A DNA stretch of 51,788 nt, from assembly GCA_019242475.1 (NCBI GenBank), contig JAFAVK010000105.1, forward strand, positions 1 through 51,788, read 5' to 3'. The notes under the pieces are model-generated. The model ran no database searches and was not told the origin of the DNA. It worked only from the letters and a program-made list of their open reading frames with translations. Numbering within the stretch: the stretch's first letter is position 1; each line of letters starts with the position of its first letter. Source of the stretch: Acidobacteriota bacterium (GTDB lineage: Bacteria > Acidobacteriota > Blastocatellia > Pyrinomonadales > Pyrinomonadaceae). The translations under genes were made by a program, and so were the position numbers. Positions 1-7,163 of this stretch are shown in pieces.

Positions 1-152
1 GCCCGCTGCTGCAGGAGCAGGCGCCCGCGCCGGTCGAAGACGAAGACGGAGAAGGCGCGGTGGAGCGCGCCCGCGCGGTGCACCTCCAGCTTCTCGCCCA
101 CGCCCAGCTCGCGGTCACTCTCGTCCACCAGGATCAACTGCTCCGCCCCCAT
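1..152 (-). CDS. idi: Isopentenyl-diphosphate delta-isomerase type I, N-terminal fragment cut by the window edge
   Basis: Only the first 50 codons are present; the gene continues off the left edge. The protein opens with MGAEQLILVDES and continues with EKLEVHRAGALHRAFSV and FDRRGRLLLQQR, the layout of type I (Nudix-fold) IPP isomerase, which interconverts IPP and DMAPP in isoprenoid synthesis. The Nudix box and the catalytic Cys/Glu would lie beyond the edge, so they cannot be checked. The ATG lies 2 nt after the stop of the upstream small membrane protein gene, so the two are almost certainly co-transcribed. Another Nudix hydrolase is possible, but the N-terminal pattern fits Idi well. Confidence 0.75.
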   Translation of the reverse strand, partial: MGAEQLILVDESDRELGVGEKLEVHRAGALHRAFSVFVFDRRGRLLLQQR

Positions 153-154
153 AC

Positions 155-340
155 TCACCCGTCACGCCTCGCGGCGACGAGGGCGGACGCCGCGACCATG
201 AGCACGAGCGAGATGACCGTCGGGACGAGCCAGCGCCCGCCGATCTGCGTGTAGTAGACGGCCACGCCTGACGCCGCCGCGCCGGCCAGGAACAGCAGCA
301 GCGCCGCGTAGTTCCGTGTCTGACCTCCGCCTATGACCAT
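155..340 (-). CDS. Small two-helix membrane protein upstream of idi
   Basis: A 61-aa protein with two predicted membrane helices (about residues 11-29 and 37-55) and a basic C-terminus, AARRDG. A strong ribosome binding site (GGGGAGGTG on the minus strand) lies just before the ATG. It ends 2 nt before idi. I do not recognise a family; the size and topology would fit a small inner-membrane accessory protein. The function is unknown, but the ribosome binding site and tight coupling to idi make it a real gene. Confidence 0.65.
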   Translation of the reverse strand: MVIGGGQTRNYAALLLFLAGAAASGVAVYYTQIGGRWLVPTVISLVLMVAASALVAARRDG

Positions 341-642
341 CTCTTCACCTCCCCTTAATCGCTGTCGCGGGTTTCAGTCCAATGATACACAAGTCGGCGG
401 CACGGCCGTAAAGTTTTGTAAAGGTGCGCGAACGTACTCGCGCAGTTCACCTTTGTGGGGAGACGGAACACCTTATCGTGCGACGCGCGGACACTTTCAA
501 AGATAATGTTCGCCCTTTTCCTTTGACATTGTGCTTTGCGATGCGTGGCACGGAGGTTGTTTTCAATCACTTTGACAAGAGACGCTTCGCCGGCGTGGCG
601 TCGCGCGAAGTCGGATGGACACAGAAGGGGGAGTAATTCGAG
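341..642. other. Divergent intergenic region without a recognisable gene
   Basis: This stretch separates the leftward idi unit from the rightward secreted-protein gene. At 420-456 there is a nested hairpin: outer arms AAAGGTG/CACCTTT, inner arms GCGCGA/TCGCGC. Two TTGACA words (523-528 and 572-577) have no convincing -10 box at the right distance. Short open frames here lack ribosome binding sites and coding-like composition. Promoters for both flanking genes must lie here, but I cannot place them. Confidence 0.5.
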
Positions 643-1077
643 ATGAAAAGCACTTGTAAAGGCTTGGCGAAGGGCGCTTCGATGCTCGCACTCGGGCTGT
701 TGATGCTGGTGCCGGTGGCGGGCGTGAGCGCGCAGACGGGGCATGACGACCACAGGCGCGACCGCAGACAAGAGAGGCGCGAAGAGCGCCGCGAGGAGAG
801 GCGCGAGGAGCGCCGCGGCCGCGACTGGGGCGACTACAACGGCTGGGGCGGCTCGCAGCAGCTCCGCCAGACGGCCCTCAACGCCGGCTACAACAACGGC
901 ATCAAGGAGGGTCGCCGCGACCGCCAGCACAACGACCGCTTCGACTACACGGACGAGAGCGCCTACCGCAAGGCCACCGCGGACTACAGCTCGCGCCTCG
1001 GCGACAAGTCGCTCTACCAGCGGTTCTTCCGCCAGGGGTTCGAGAACGGCTACCGCGACGGCTGGAACGGCTACTGA
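643..1077 (+). CDS. Small secreted Arg/Glu-rich protein with G-Y/F-x-x-G repeats
   Basis: A 144-aa protein with a ribosome binding site GGGGGAG about 10 nt upstream of the ATG. Residues 1-30 form a signal peptide (cleavage likely after VSA). Residues 33-60 are a low-complexity run of RRxERREER units. The C-terminal part carries two related motifs, GYNNGIKEGRRD and GFENGYRDGWNGY, which suggest a short repeated structural unit facing the periplasm or cell surface. I do not recognise a named family or enzyme motif. It stands alone and is closed by a strong terminator shared with the convergent GH92 gene. Confidence 0.75.
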   Translation: MKSTCKGLAKGASMLALGLLMLVPVAGVSAQTGHDDHRRDRRQERREERREERREERRGRDWGDYNGWGGSQQLRQTALNAGYNNGIKEGRRDRQHNDRFDYTDESAYRKATADYSSRLGDKSLYQRFFRQGFENGYRDGWNGY

Positions 1078-1082
1078 GTAGG

Positions 1083-1169
1083 TAGACGGTAGTCAGTAGA
1101 AAGACAAAGCGGCGCGCCCGGTCTGATGGCCGAGGCGCGCCGCCTCTTTTTCTACCGACTACTGTCTAC
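1083..1169. terminator. Bidirectional terminator inside a longer inverted repeat
   Basis: The inner stem AGCGGCGCGCC / GGCGCGCCGCCT (1108-1145) is followed by a T run (1146-1151) on the plus strand and preceded by A residues, so it can end both convergent transcripts. It is flanked by a longer inverted repeat (1083-1103 and 1149-1169) with arms resembling TAGACGGTAGTCAGTAGAAA. The right arm supplies the last codons and the TAG stop of the GH92 gene. Confidence 0.8.
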
Positions 1170-3446
1170 TTTCCCTTTTCCTGCCCCGCCCCAGTCTTTG
1201 TTCGGCTGCGGCCCCATCACGAAGACGAGGGTCGAGCCGTTGGCGATGTCGGCGTGGTTGATGAAGGGCGCGCGTAAGGGGCGCCCGTTGAGCGTGGCCG
1301 ACTGGACGTACCTGTTCTCGGGCGACTGGTTTTTGGCGATGACCGTGAACGGCCCCTTCTTGTACGGCCCTTGCAGCTTGACGGTCGCCTTGTCGAAGAG
1401 CGGGCTGCCCAGAGCGTAGACGGGCGAGCCCGGCGTGACGGGGTAGAAGCCCATCGCGCTGAAGATGTACCAGGCCGACATCTGGCCGCAGTCGTCGTTG
1501 CCGCTCAGCCCGTCCGGCGCGTTCTGGTACTTCGTCCGCATCGTCTCGCGCACAAGCTCCTGCGTCCGCCACGCGCGGCCGACGTAGTCGAAGAGGTACG
1601 TGTAGTGGTGCCCCGGCTCGTTGTCGTGGCGGTAGTGGCCGCCCGAGAAATTCTCTTCGAGCTTCGCCGCGAAAGCCTCCGGCCCGCCCACCAGCTCGAC
1701 CATGCCGGGCACGTCCTGCATCTCGCAGAAGAGGTAAGTCCACGGGCCGCCCTCCGTGAACCCTGGCATCCGCTCCTCCTTCGAGTTCCAGCTCTCGTCG
1801 TCCCAGCGCCCGTCCGCCAGGCGCGGCCGCATGAACCCCTTCGAAGGGTCGTAGAGGTTCTTATAGTTCTTCGTCCTCTTCATCAAGACCGCGTAGTCGT
1901 CCATCCTTCCGGCGGCCTTCGCGAGCTGCGCGACGCAGAAGTCGTCGTAGGCGAACTCCAAAGTGCGCGAGACCGACTCGTCCGTCCTGTCCTGCGGGAC
2001 GTAGCCGAGCTGCATGTAGTAGGTGAGCCCGCCGCGCGCCTCGAACGCAGTCCACGGCGCGCGGTCGAGCCAGCGCGACTTCGTGTCGCCGTCGGGCGGG
2101 ACGAAGGCGTCCTTGCGCGCCGCCGCGTAGGCTCTCTTCAAATCGAAGCCGCGGATGCCCTTGACGTATGCGTCGGCGAGGACGCTGTCGGCGTGCGTCG
2201 AGATCATGATGCCGGTGTAGGTCGGGTTGGGCCACATCGGCATCCAGCCGCCCTCCTCGTACATCTGGATGAGCGAGGTGACCATGCCCGGCACGCGCTC
2301 GGGCTCGATCAGAATCAGCAGAGGGTGCTCGGCGCGGAAGGTGTCCCAGAGCGAGTAGTCGTTGTAGGAGACGCCGTCGTGGACGCGGTCGTCGAAGGCG
2401 GAGTAGTAGCGGCCGTACTCTGAGAAGGTGCGCGGGAAGAGGTGCGCGTGGTACATCGCCGTGTAGAAGTTGACGCGCTCGTCGCGCGACCCGCCTTCGA
2501 CGACGACCTTGCCGAGCGCCTCGTTCCACGCGCGGCGGCCCTCCGCTTTCACGCGCTCGAAGTCCCACGCGGGAATCTCTCTTCTTAAATTATCCCTCGC
2601 CTGCTCCAGGCTGATGAAGGAGGTGCCGACCTTGACGTTCACGACCTCGCCCTCGGCCGTCTTGAACCCGGCGTAGGCGCCGACGTGTCTGCCCCTCTGC
2701 TCCGTCCGCCCCGCGTGAATCTCTTCCTTCTCCCAAGTCCCCTCGGAGGCGAAGGGCTTGTCGAACTGGATGACGAAGTAGCCTTTGAAGTTCGGGAGCG
2801 GCGGGCCGAGGTGCGCGGACATCCGGTCGGGGTTGTAGCCGACGATCTCGCGCGCCGCGGCGTTGACCTGCACGAAGCCTTCGACGCCCTCCGCCTCGGA
2901 CTTGCACGCGGTGACGACGACGTGCGACGCGTCCGACGCGGGGAACTTGAAGCGGAGGAAGCCGGCGCGCGTCGTCGCCGTCAGCTCCGCGCCGATGAGA
3001 CGGCCGGCCTCGCCCATCTTGACGGAGTAGTAGTTGGGCGCGGCCGATTCGTCCTCGTGGCGGAAGGGCAGGGTCGGCTCGGGCGTCTTCAGCTCGCCGC
3101 TGAAGGGCATGAGGCTGACCTGCCCGTAGTCGCCCATCCAGATGGCGGGCTGGTGCGTGCCGATGAAGCCGCGGATCGTCGTGTCGCTGTAGTTGTAGGA
3201 GTAGACGCTGATCTTGTTCTCGCGCGTCCGCGCCGTCCAGTGCGTCATGCCGAAGGGGACGGTCACGCCGGGGATCATCCCGCCGTAGTCATAGACGCTC
3301 GGGCCGGTCGTCCCGATCATCACGTTGACCTCGTCGATGGGCTCGGCGGCCGCGGCGGTTGTGCGGCCGGACAGATTAAGAAGAAGACAAACGGCGACGA
3401 GCGCGGCCGTGCGGGCGCTCCGCTTCGAGGTGGGCTTGGTAGTCAT
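1152..3446 (-). CDS. GH92 family alpha-mannosidase, secreted
   Basis: A 764-aa exo-acting mannosidase of glycoside hydrolase family 92, expected to remove mannose from alpha-linked mannosides such as N-glycan or yeast mannan with calcium and inversion. The chosen ATG has a GAGG ribosome binding site 4 nt upstream and is followed by a signal peptide (RSARTAALVAVCLLLNLSG). Diagnostic GH92 segments are GHYRHDNEPGHHYTYLFDY (about residues 603-621) and GLSGNDDCGQMSAWYIFSA (about 643-661), with the acidic residues of the active site. Divergent from the sugar ABC operon; the second GH92 (7160) lies on the other side of it. The last residues and stop fall in an intergenic repeat arm. Family is secure; linkage specificity is not. 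Confidence 0.93.
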   Translation of the reverse strand: MTTKPTSKRSARTAALVAVCLLLNLSGRTTAAAAEPIDEVNVMIGTTGPSVYDYGGMIPGVTVPFGMTHWTARTRENKISVYSYNYSDTTIRGFIGTHQPAIWMGDYGQVSLMPFSGELKTPEPTLPFRHEDESAAPNYYSVKMGEAGRLIGAELTATTRAGFLRFKFPASDASHVVVTACKSEAEGVEGFVQVNAAAREIVGYNPDRMSAHLGPPLPNFKGYFVIQFDKPFASEGTWEKEEIHAGRTEQRGRHVGAYAGFKTAEGEVVNVKVGTSFISLEQARDNLRREIPAWDFERVKAEGRRAWNEALGKVVVEGGSRDERVNFYTAMYHAHLFPRTFSEYGRYYSAFDDRVHDGVSYNDYSLWDTFRAEHPLLILIEPERVPGMVTSLIQMYEEGGWMPMWPNPTYTGIMISTHADSVLADAYVKGIRGFDLKRAYAAARKDAFVPPDGDTKSRWLDRAPWTAFEARGGLTYYMQLGYVPQDRTDESVSRTLEFAYDDFCVAQLAKAAGRMDDYAVLMKRTKNYKNLYDPSKGFMRPRLADGRWDDESWNSKEERMPGFTEGGPWTYLFCEMQDVPGMVELVGGPEAFAAKLEENFSGGHYRHDNEPGHHYTYLFDYVGRAWRTQELVRETMRTKYQNAPDGLSGNDDCGQMSAWYIFSAMGFYPVTPGSPVYALGSPLFDKATVKLQGPYKKGPFTVIAKNQSPENRYVQSATLNGRPLRAPFINHADIANGSTLVFVMGPQPNKDWGGAGKGKVDSSR

Positions 3447-3477
3447 GTTCCTCGGGTTCCTGCGGCGGAAATAGGTG

Positions 3478-3509
3478 TTGACAGGGCAGCCATTTAACTG
3501 CACTATCCT
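3478..3509 (+). promoter_or_regulatory. Candidate sigma-70 promoter for the sugar ABC operon
   Basis: TTGACA at 3478-3483 is followed by CACTAT (17-nt spacer) or TATCCT (20-nt spacer). It points toward the ABC ATPase gene, with a leader of about 200 nt that contains the inverted-repeat element at 3561-3705. The -10 match is only fair. Confidence 0.3.
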
Positions 3510-3560
3510 TCCGCTTGTCGAGCGGTTTCTTCCGTCGCGTTCTGAATATCAATACCTCTT

Positions 3561-3705
3561 GCCGGGAGCGCGGGCATCCCTGCCCGCCAAAGCGTGCCCC
3601 AGCACGCTTAGCCGTGATGCGTCATGTCTCGACGTTGAGGTGTAAAGTCTCACGGCCTTCGCGCCTGCGGCGCTCATGGCGGGCAGGGATGCCCGCGCTC
3701 CCGGC
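3561..3705. repeat. MITE-like inverted-repeat element
   Basis: Two perfect 28-bp inverted arms (3561-3588 and 3678-3705) built around GCGGGCATCCCTGCCCGC enclose 89 bp. The right arm ends 12 nt before the ATG of the ABC ATPase gene. The inside has no convincing gene, and I see no obvious target-site duplication. It could be a non-autonomous mobile repeat or an RNA hairpin. Confidence 0.6.
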
Positions 3706-3717
3706 GTGTAGACACCG

Positions 3718-5208
3718 ATGACTGACGCGCCCGTCCTGGAGATGCGAGAGATCAGGAAGACCTTCCCCGGCGTTGTGGCGCTGGACGGGGTGGACTTCGC
3801 TTTGCGCCGGGGCGAGGTGCACATCCTGCTCGGCGAGAACGGCGCGGGCAAGTCCACGCTGATGAAGATTCTGAGCGGCGCGTACCAGAAGACCGCCGGC
3901 CGCATCACGCTCGACGGCGAAGAGGTGGAGATTAAAAATCCCGCGCACGCACAGGCCCTCGGCGTCGCGACCATCTACCAGGAGTTCAACCTCGTCCCGC
4001 ACCTCTCCGTCGGCGAGAACATCTTCCTCGGCCGCGAGCCCGTGCGCGCCTTCGGCCTCATCGACCGCCGCGCCGTCAACCGCCAGGCGGCGGAAGTCCT
4101 CGGCGGCCTCGGATTGAATCTCGACCCGCGCCGCCCCGTCAAGGGGTTGCGCGTCGCCGAGCAGCAGATGGTCGAAGTCGCCAAGGCGCTCAGCCTGGAC
4201 GCGCGCGTCCTCATCATGGACGAGCCGACGGCCGCGCTCACCGAGCACGAGATTAAAGAGCTGTTCGCGGCCATCCGCGGGCTGAAGGAGAAGGGCGTCT
4301 CGGTCGTCTACATCTCGCACCGGATGGAGGAGCTGTTCGAGATCGGCGACCGCGTCACGGTCTTGCGCGACGGCCGCTCGGTCGGGACGTTTGATGTAAA
4401 GGAGACGAACAAGTTCGAGCTGATACGCCTCATGGTCAACCGCGACCTGACGGAACTCTTCCCCAAAGAGCACGCCGAGCGCGGCGCGGAGGTCTTGAGG
4501 GTGGAGGGCTTGACGACGCGCGGCGGCCTCAAAGACGTGAGCTTCTCGCTCCACAAGGGCGAAGTGCTCGGCATCGCGGGCCTGCTCGGCGCGGGGCGGA
4601 CGGAGCTGGCGCGCGCCATCTTCGGGTTGGATAAACTCGAAAGCGGCTCGGTCAAAATCAAGGGCGAGACGCGCCGCATCGGCTCGCCCCGCGCGGCCAT
4701 CAACGCCGGCCTCGGCTTCCTCACCGAAGACAGGAAGGCGCAGGGGCTCGTCCTGCCGCTCTCGGTCAAGGACAATCTGTGCCTGCCGAGCGTGGACAAG
4801 TTCACCTCGCTCGGCTTCGTCGATGCGAAGCGCGAGCGGGGCGCGGCCGAGCGTTACGTCAGGGAGCTGCGCATCCGCACGCCGGGGCTCGAACAGAAGG
4901 TCGTCTACCTGTCGGGCGGCAACCAGCAGAAGGTCGTCCTCTCCAAGTGGCTCTGCTCGGAGGCCGAGGTCTTCATCTTCGACGAGCCGACGCGCGGCGT
5001 GGACGTGGGCGCGAAGGCGGAGATTTACCAGTTGATGAACCGGCTCGCGGCGTCGGGCGTCGCCATCATCATGATCTCTTCGGAGCTGCCCGAAATCCTG
5101 GGGATGAGCGACCGCATCCTCGTCATGCGCGCCGGGACGGTCGCGTGCGAGTTCGACGCGAAGGAAGCGACACAGGAAAAGATACTGGAATGCGCGCTCG
5201 GGGAATAG
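3718..5208 (+). CDS. Ribose-type sugar ABC transporter ATP-binding protein (two-domain)
   Basis: A 496-aa CUT2-class (RbsA/MglA/XylG-like) ATPase with two nucleotide-binding halves, usual length for the family. First half: Walker A GENGAGKST (39-47), a signature region around LRVAEQQMVEVAKAL (144-158) that departs from LSGGQ as is normal in this class, and Walker B VLIMDEPTAAL (about 165-175). Second half: degenerate Walker A GLLGAGRTE (about 289), signature LSGGNQQK (about 399) and Walker B FIFDEPTRGVD (about 420). It powers import with the permease (5190, overlapping) and binding lipoprotein (6204). The start lacks a clear ribosome binding site because a repeat arm ends just upstream. The substrate is a sugar or polyol; mannose is suggested by the GH92 genes. 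Confidence 0.92.
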   Translation: MTDAPVLEMREIRKTFPGVVALDGVDFALRRGEVHILLGENGAGKSTLMKILSGAYQKTAGRITLDGEEVEIKNPAHAQALGVATIYQEFNLVPHLSVGENIFLGREPVRAFGLIDRRAVNRQAAEVLGGLGLNLDPRRPVKGLRVAEQQMVEVAKALSLDARVLIMDEPTAALTEHEIKELFAAIRGLKEKGVSVVYISHRMEELFEIGDRVTVLRDGRSVGTFDVKETNKFELIRLMVNRDLTELFPKEHAERGAEVLRVEGLTTRGGLKDVSFSLHKGEVLGIAGLLGAGRTELARAIFGLDKLESGSVKIKGETRRIGSPRAAINAGLGFLTEDRKAQGLVLPLSVKDNLCLPSVDKFTSLGFVDAKRERGAAERYVRELRIRTPGLEQKVVYLSGGNQQKVVLSKWLCSEAEVFIFDEPTRGVDVGAKAEIYQLMNRLAASGVAIIMISSELPEILGMSDRILVMRAGTVACEFDAKEATQEKILECALGE

Positions 5209-6155
5209 GACTGCCCGCCAACTTCTTCTCGCACTACGCCCGCCAGCTCGGCACGCTGTCGGGGCTTTTGGGCATGTGCGTCGTGCTCTCGGTCGCGACG
5301 CCTTTCTTCTGGACGGTCTCGAACCTCCTCAACGTCGCCGAGCAGGCGGTCATCATCGCCGTCGTCGCGGCCGGGATGACCTTCGTCATCATCACCGGCG
5401 GCATCGACCTCTCGGTCGGCTCGGTGCTCGCCTTCGCGGGCGTCGTCATGGCGAGCGTGCTGCAAGCGGGTGTGCCCGTGCCCGTGGCGCTCGCGGTCGC
5501 GCTGGGGACGGGCCTCGGCTGCGGGCTTTTGAACGGGGCGCTCATCACGGTCGGCCGCCTGCCGCCCTTCATCGCGACGCTCGGGATGATGAGCGTCGCG
5601 CGCGGGGCGGCGTTGATGTTCACAGAGGGGCGGCCCGTCTCGGGCTTCTCCGGGTCTTTCCGCTCGCTGGCGACGGGCGAAGTCCTGGGCGTCCCCGTCT
5701 CGGTCGTCATCATGGTCGGCGTCTACGTCGTGGCCCACGTCGTGCTGACGCGCACCAAGCTCGGGCGCTACACCTACGCCATCGGCGGCAATGAAGAGGC
5801 CGCGCTGCTCTCGGGCGTCAACGTCAGACTTTACAAGGCGGCGGTCTACGGCATCTCGGGGATGCTGAGCGGGCTGGCGGCGGTGATTCTGACGGCGCGG
5901 CTCAACTCGGCGCAGCCCATCGCGGGCATGATGTACGAGTTGGACGCCATCGCCGCCACGGTCATCGGCGGGACTTCCCTGCTCGGCGGCGAGGGCACCG
6001 TGGTCGGCACGCTCATCGGCGCGCTCATCATGGCCGTGCTGCGCAACGGCCTCAACATCCTCGGCGTCCCCTCCTTCGTCCAGCAGGTCGTCATCGGCTC
6101 GGTCATCATCGCGGCCGTGCTCATCGACATGTGGCTGAAGCGGCGCGCGGGCTAG
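5190..6155 (+). CDS. Ribose-type sugar ABC transporter permease
   Basis: A 321-aa RbsC-like inner-membrane permease with eight or more hydrophobic segments. Family landmarks are TGGIDLSVGSVLAFAG (about residues 70-85), GRLPPFIATLGMM and the C-terminal AIAATVIGGTSLLGGEGT. The ATG overlaps the end of the ATPase gene by 19 nt, with an AGGAAAA ribosome binding site inside that gene, so translation is coupled. It is expected to form a homodimeric channel for the sugar delivered by the lipoprotein encoded next. Confidence 0.92.
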   Translation: MRARGIGLPANFFSHYARQLGTLSGLLGMCVVLSVATPFFWTVSNLLNVAEQAVIIAVVAAGMTFVIITGGIDLSVGSVLAFAGVVMASVLQAGVPVPVALAVALGTGLGCGLLNGALITVGRLPPFIATLGMMSVARGAALMFTEGRPVSGFSGSFRSLATGEVLGVPVSVVIMVGVYVVAHVVLTRTKLGRYTYAIGGNEEAALLSGVNVRLYKAAVYGISGMLSGLAAVILTARLNSAQPIAGMMYELDAIAATVIGGTSLLGGEGTVVGTLIGALIMAVLRNGLNILGVPSFVQQVVIGSVIIAAVLIDMWLKRRAG

Positions 6156-6162
6156 GGATGAG

Positions 6163-6184
6163 TTTGAAATTTCAAATTTCAAAT
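6163..6184. repeat. AT-rich palindromic repeat (TTTGAAATTTCAAA type)
   Basis: The palindrome TTTGAAATTTCAAA plus a further TTTCAAAT copy fills the gap between permease and binding-protein genes. The same word recurs at 7163-7193 at the end of the next gene. It stands out in this GC-rich sequence. Confidence 0.6.
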
Positions 6185-6203
6185 GCTTAAAAGGAGAACG
6201 TGT

Positions 6204-7163
6204 ATGAAGAAGGGTTTGGTTTTAGTCCTGCTGGCGGCCCTGTGCCTCGGCGGTTGCCAGCGCGGAGGCGGGGAGGCGGGCGGCGGCGGAGGGCGGCAGA
6301 GGATCGCCCTCGTGATGAAGACCGCGAACAACCCCTTCTTCATCGAGATGCAGAAGGGCGCCGAGGAGGCGGCGAAGCGGCTGAACGTCGAGCTGGTCGT
6401 CCAGGCGGCCGAGCGCGAGGTCGATGTCGAGAAGCAGATGCAGATCGTCGAGAACCTCATCCAGACACACGTCTCGGCCCTCTGCGTCACGCCGAGCGGC
6501 TCAAGGGAGATCGTCCCGGCGATTGACAAGGCCAACAAGGCGAACATCCCCGTCGTCATCGTGGACACGCGCGTCGATGCCAAAGCGTTGAGCGAGTCGG
6601 GCGGCAAGGTCGCCACCTTCATCGGCTCGGACAACTACGAGGGCGGCAAGATCGCGGGCGAGTTTCTGGCGAAGAAACTCGGCGGCAAGGGCAAGGTGGC
6701 GGTGCTCGAAGGCATCCCCGGCCACGAGACGGGCGACTCGCGCCTGCGCGGCTTCCGCGAGGCGTTGAAGGCGACGCCGGGCGTCGAGATCGTCGCGTCG
6801 CAGACGGCGAACTGGGAGCGCGACCAGGGCTTCAACGTCTTCCAGAACATCCTCCAGTCTCACCCGGACGTGCAGGCCGTCTTCGCGTGCAGCGACCTGA
6901 TGGCTTTGGGCGCGGTCGAGGCCATCGCCGCCGCGAAGAAGACCGGGCAGATCGCGGTCGTCGGCTTCGACGCCACGTCCGAGGCGCGCGACGCGATTCA
7001 AAAAGGCACGATGGACGCCAGCGTCGCGCAGTCGCCCGCGCAGATGGGCGCCCTCGCCGTCGAGAACGCCGTCAAGCTCCTCAAGGGCGAGCAGGTCAAC
7101 CCCGAGTTCGTCGTCCCCATCAAGCTCATCACCAAAGAGAACGCGGCCGAGGGGAGCAAGTGA
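6204..7163 (+). CDS. Sugar-binding lipoprotein of the ribose-type ABC transporter
   Basis: A 319-aa periplasmic-binding protein of the RbsB (Peripla_BP_4) type. The ATG at 6204 is preferred over 6183 because an AGGAG lies 8 nt before it and a compact lipoprotein signal follows (lipobox LGGC, Cys about residue 18), then a Gly-rich linker. Motifs typical of the family are KTANNPFFIEMQKGAEEAA, the IVDTRVD segment, FIGSDNYEGGK and FACSDLMALGAVEAI. It should capture the sugar and feed the permease/ATPase encoded just upstream. It overlaps the following GH92 gene by 4 nt (GTGA). Confidence 0.93.
   Translation: MKKGLVLVLLAALCLGGCQRGGGEAGGGGGRQRIALVMKTANNPFFIEMQKGAEEAAKRLNVELVVQAAEREVDVEKQMQIVENLIQTHVSALCVTPSGSREIVPAIDKANKANIPVVIVDTRVDAKALSESGGKVATFIGSDNYEGGKIAGEFLAKKLGGKGKVAVLEGIPGHETGDSRLRGFREALKATPGVEIVASQTANWERDQGFNVFQNILQSHPDVQAVFACSDLMALGAVEAIAAAKKTGQIAVVGFDATSEARDAIQKGTMDASVAQSPAQMGALAVENAVKLLKGEQVNPEFVVPIKLITKENAAEGSK

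Noticed and set aside
450..480. FliA-like motif on the minus strand (GAAAGTGT ... ACGATAAG)
   Set aside because: Spacing and -10 both deviate from the four good copies, and the nearby gene has no link to the secretion locus.
523..577. Two TTGACA -35 candidates before the small secreted protein
   Set aside because: No acceptable -10 follows at 16-18 nt.
3515..3721. 68-aa plus-strand frame before the ABC ATPase
   Set aside because: It runs through the inverted-repeat element and has no ribosome binding site.
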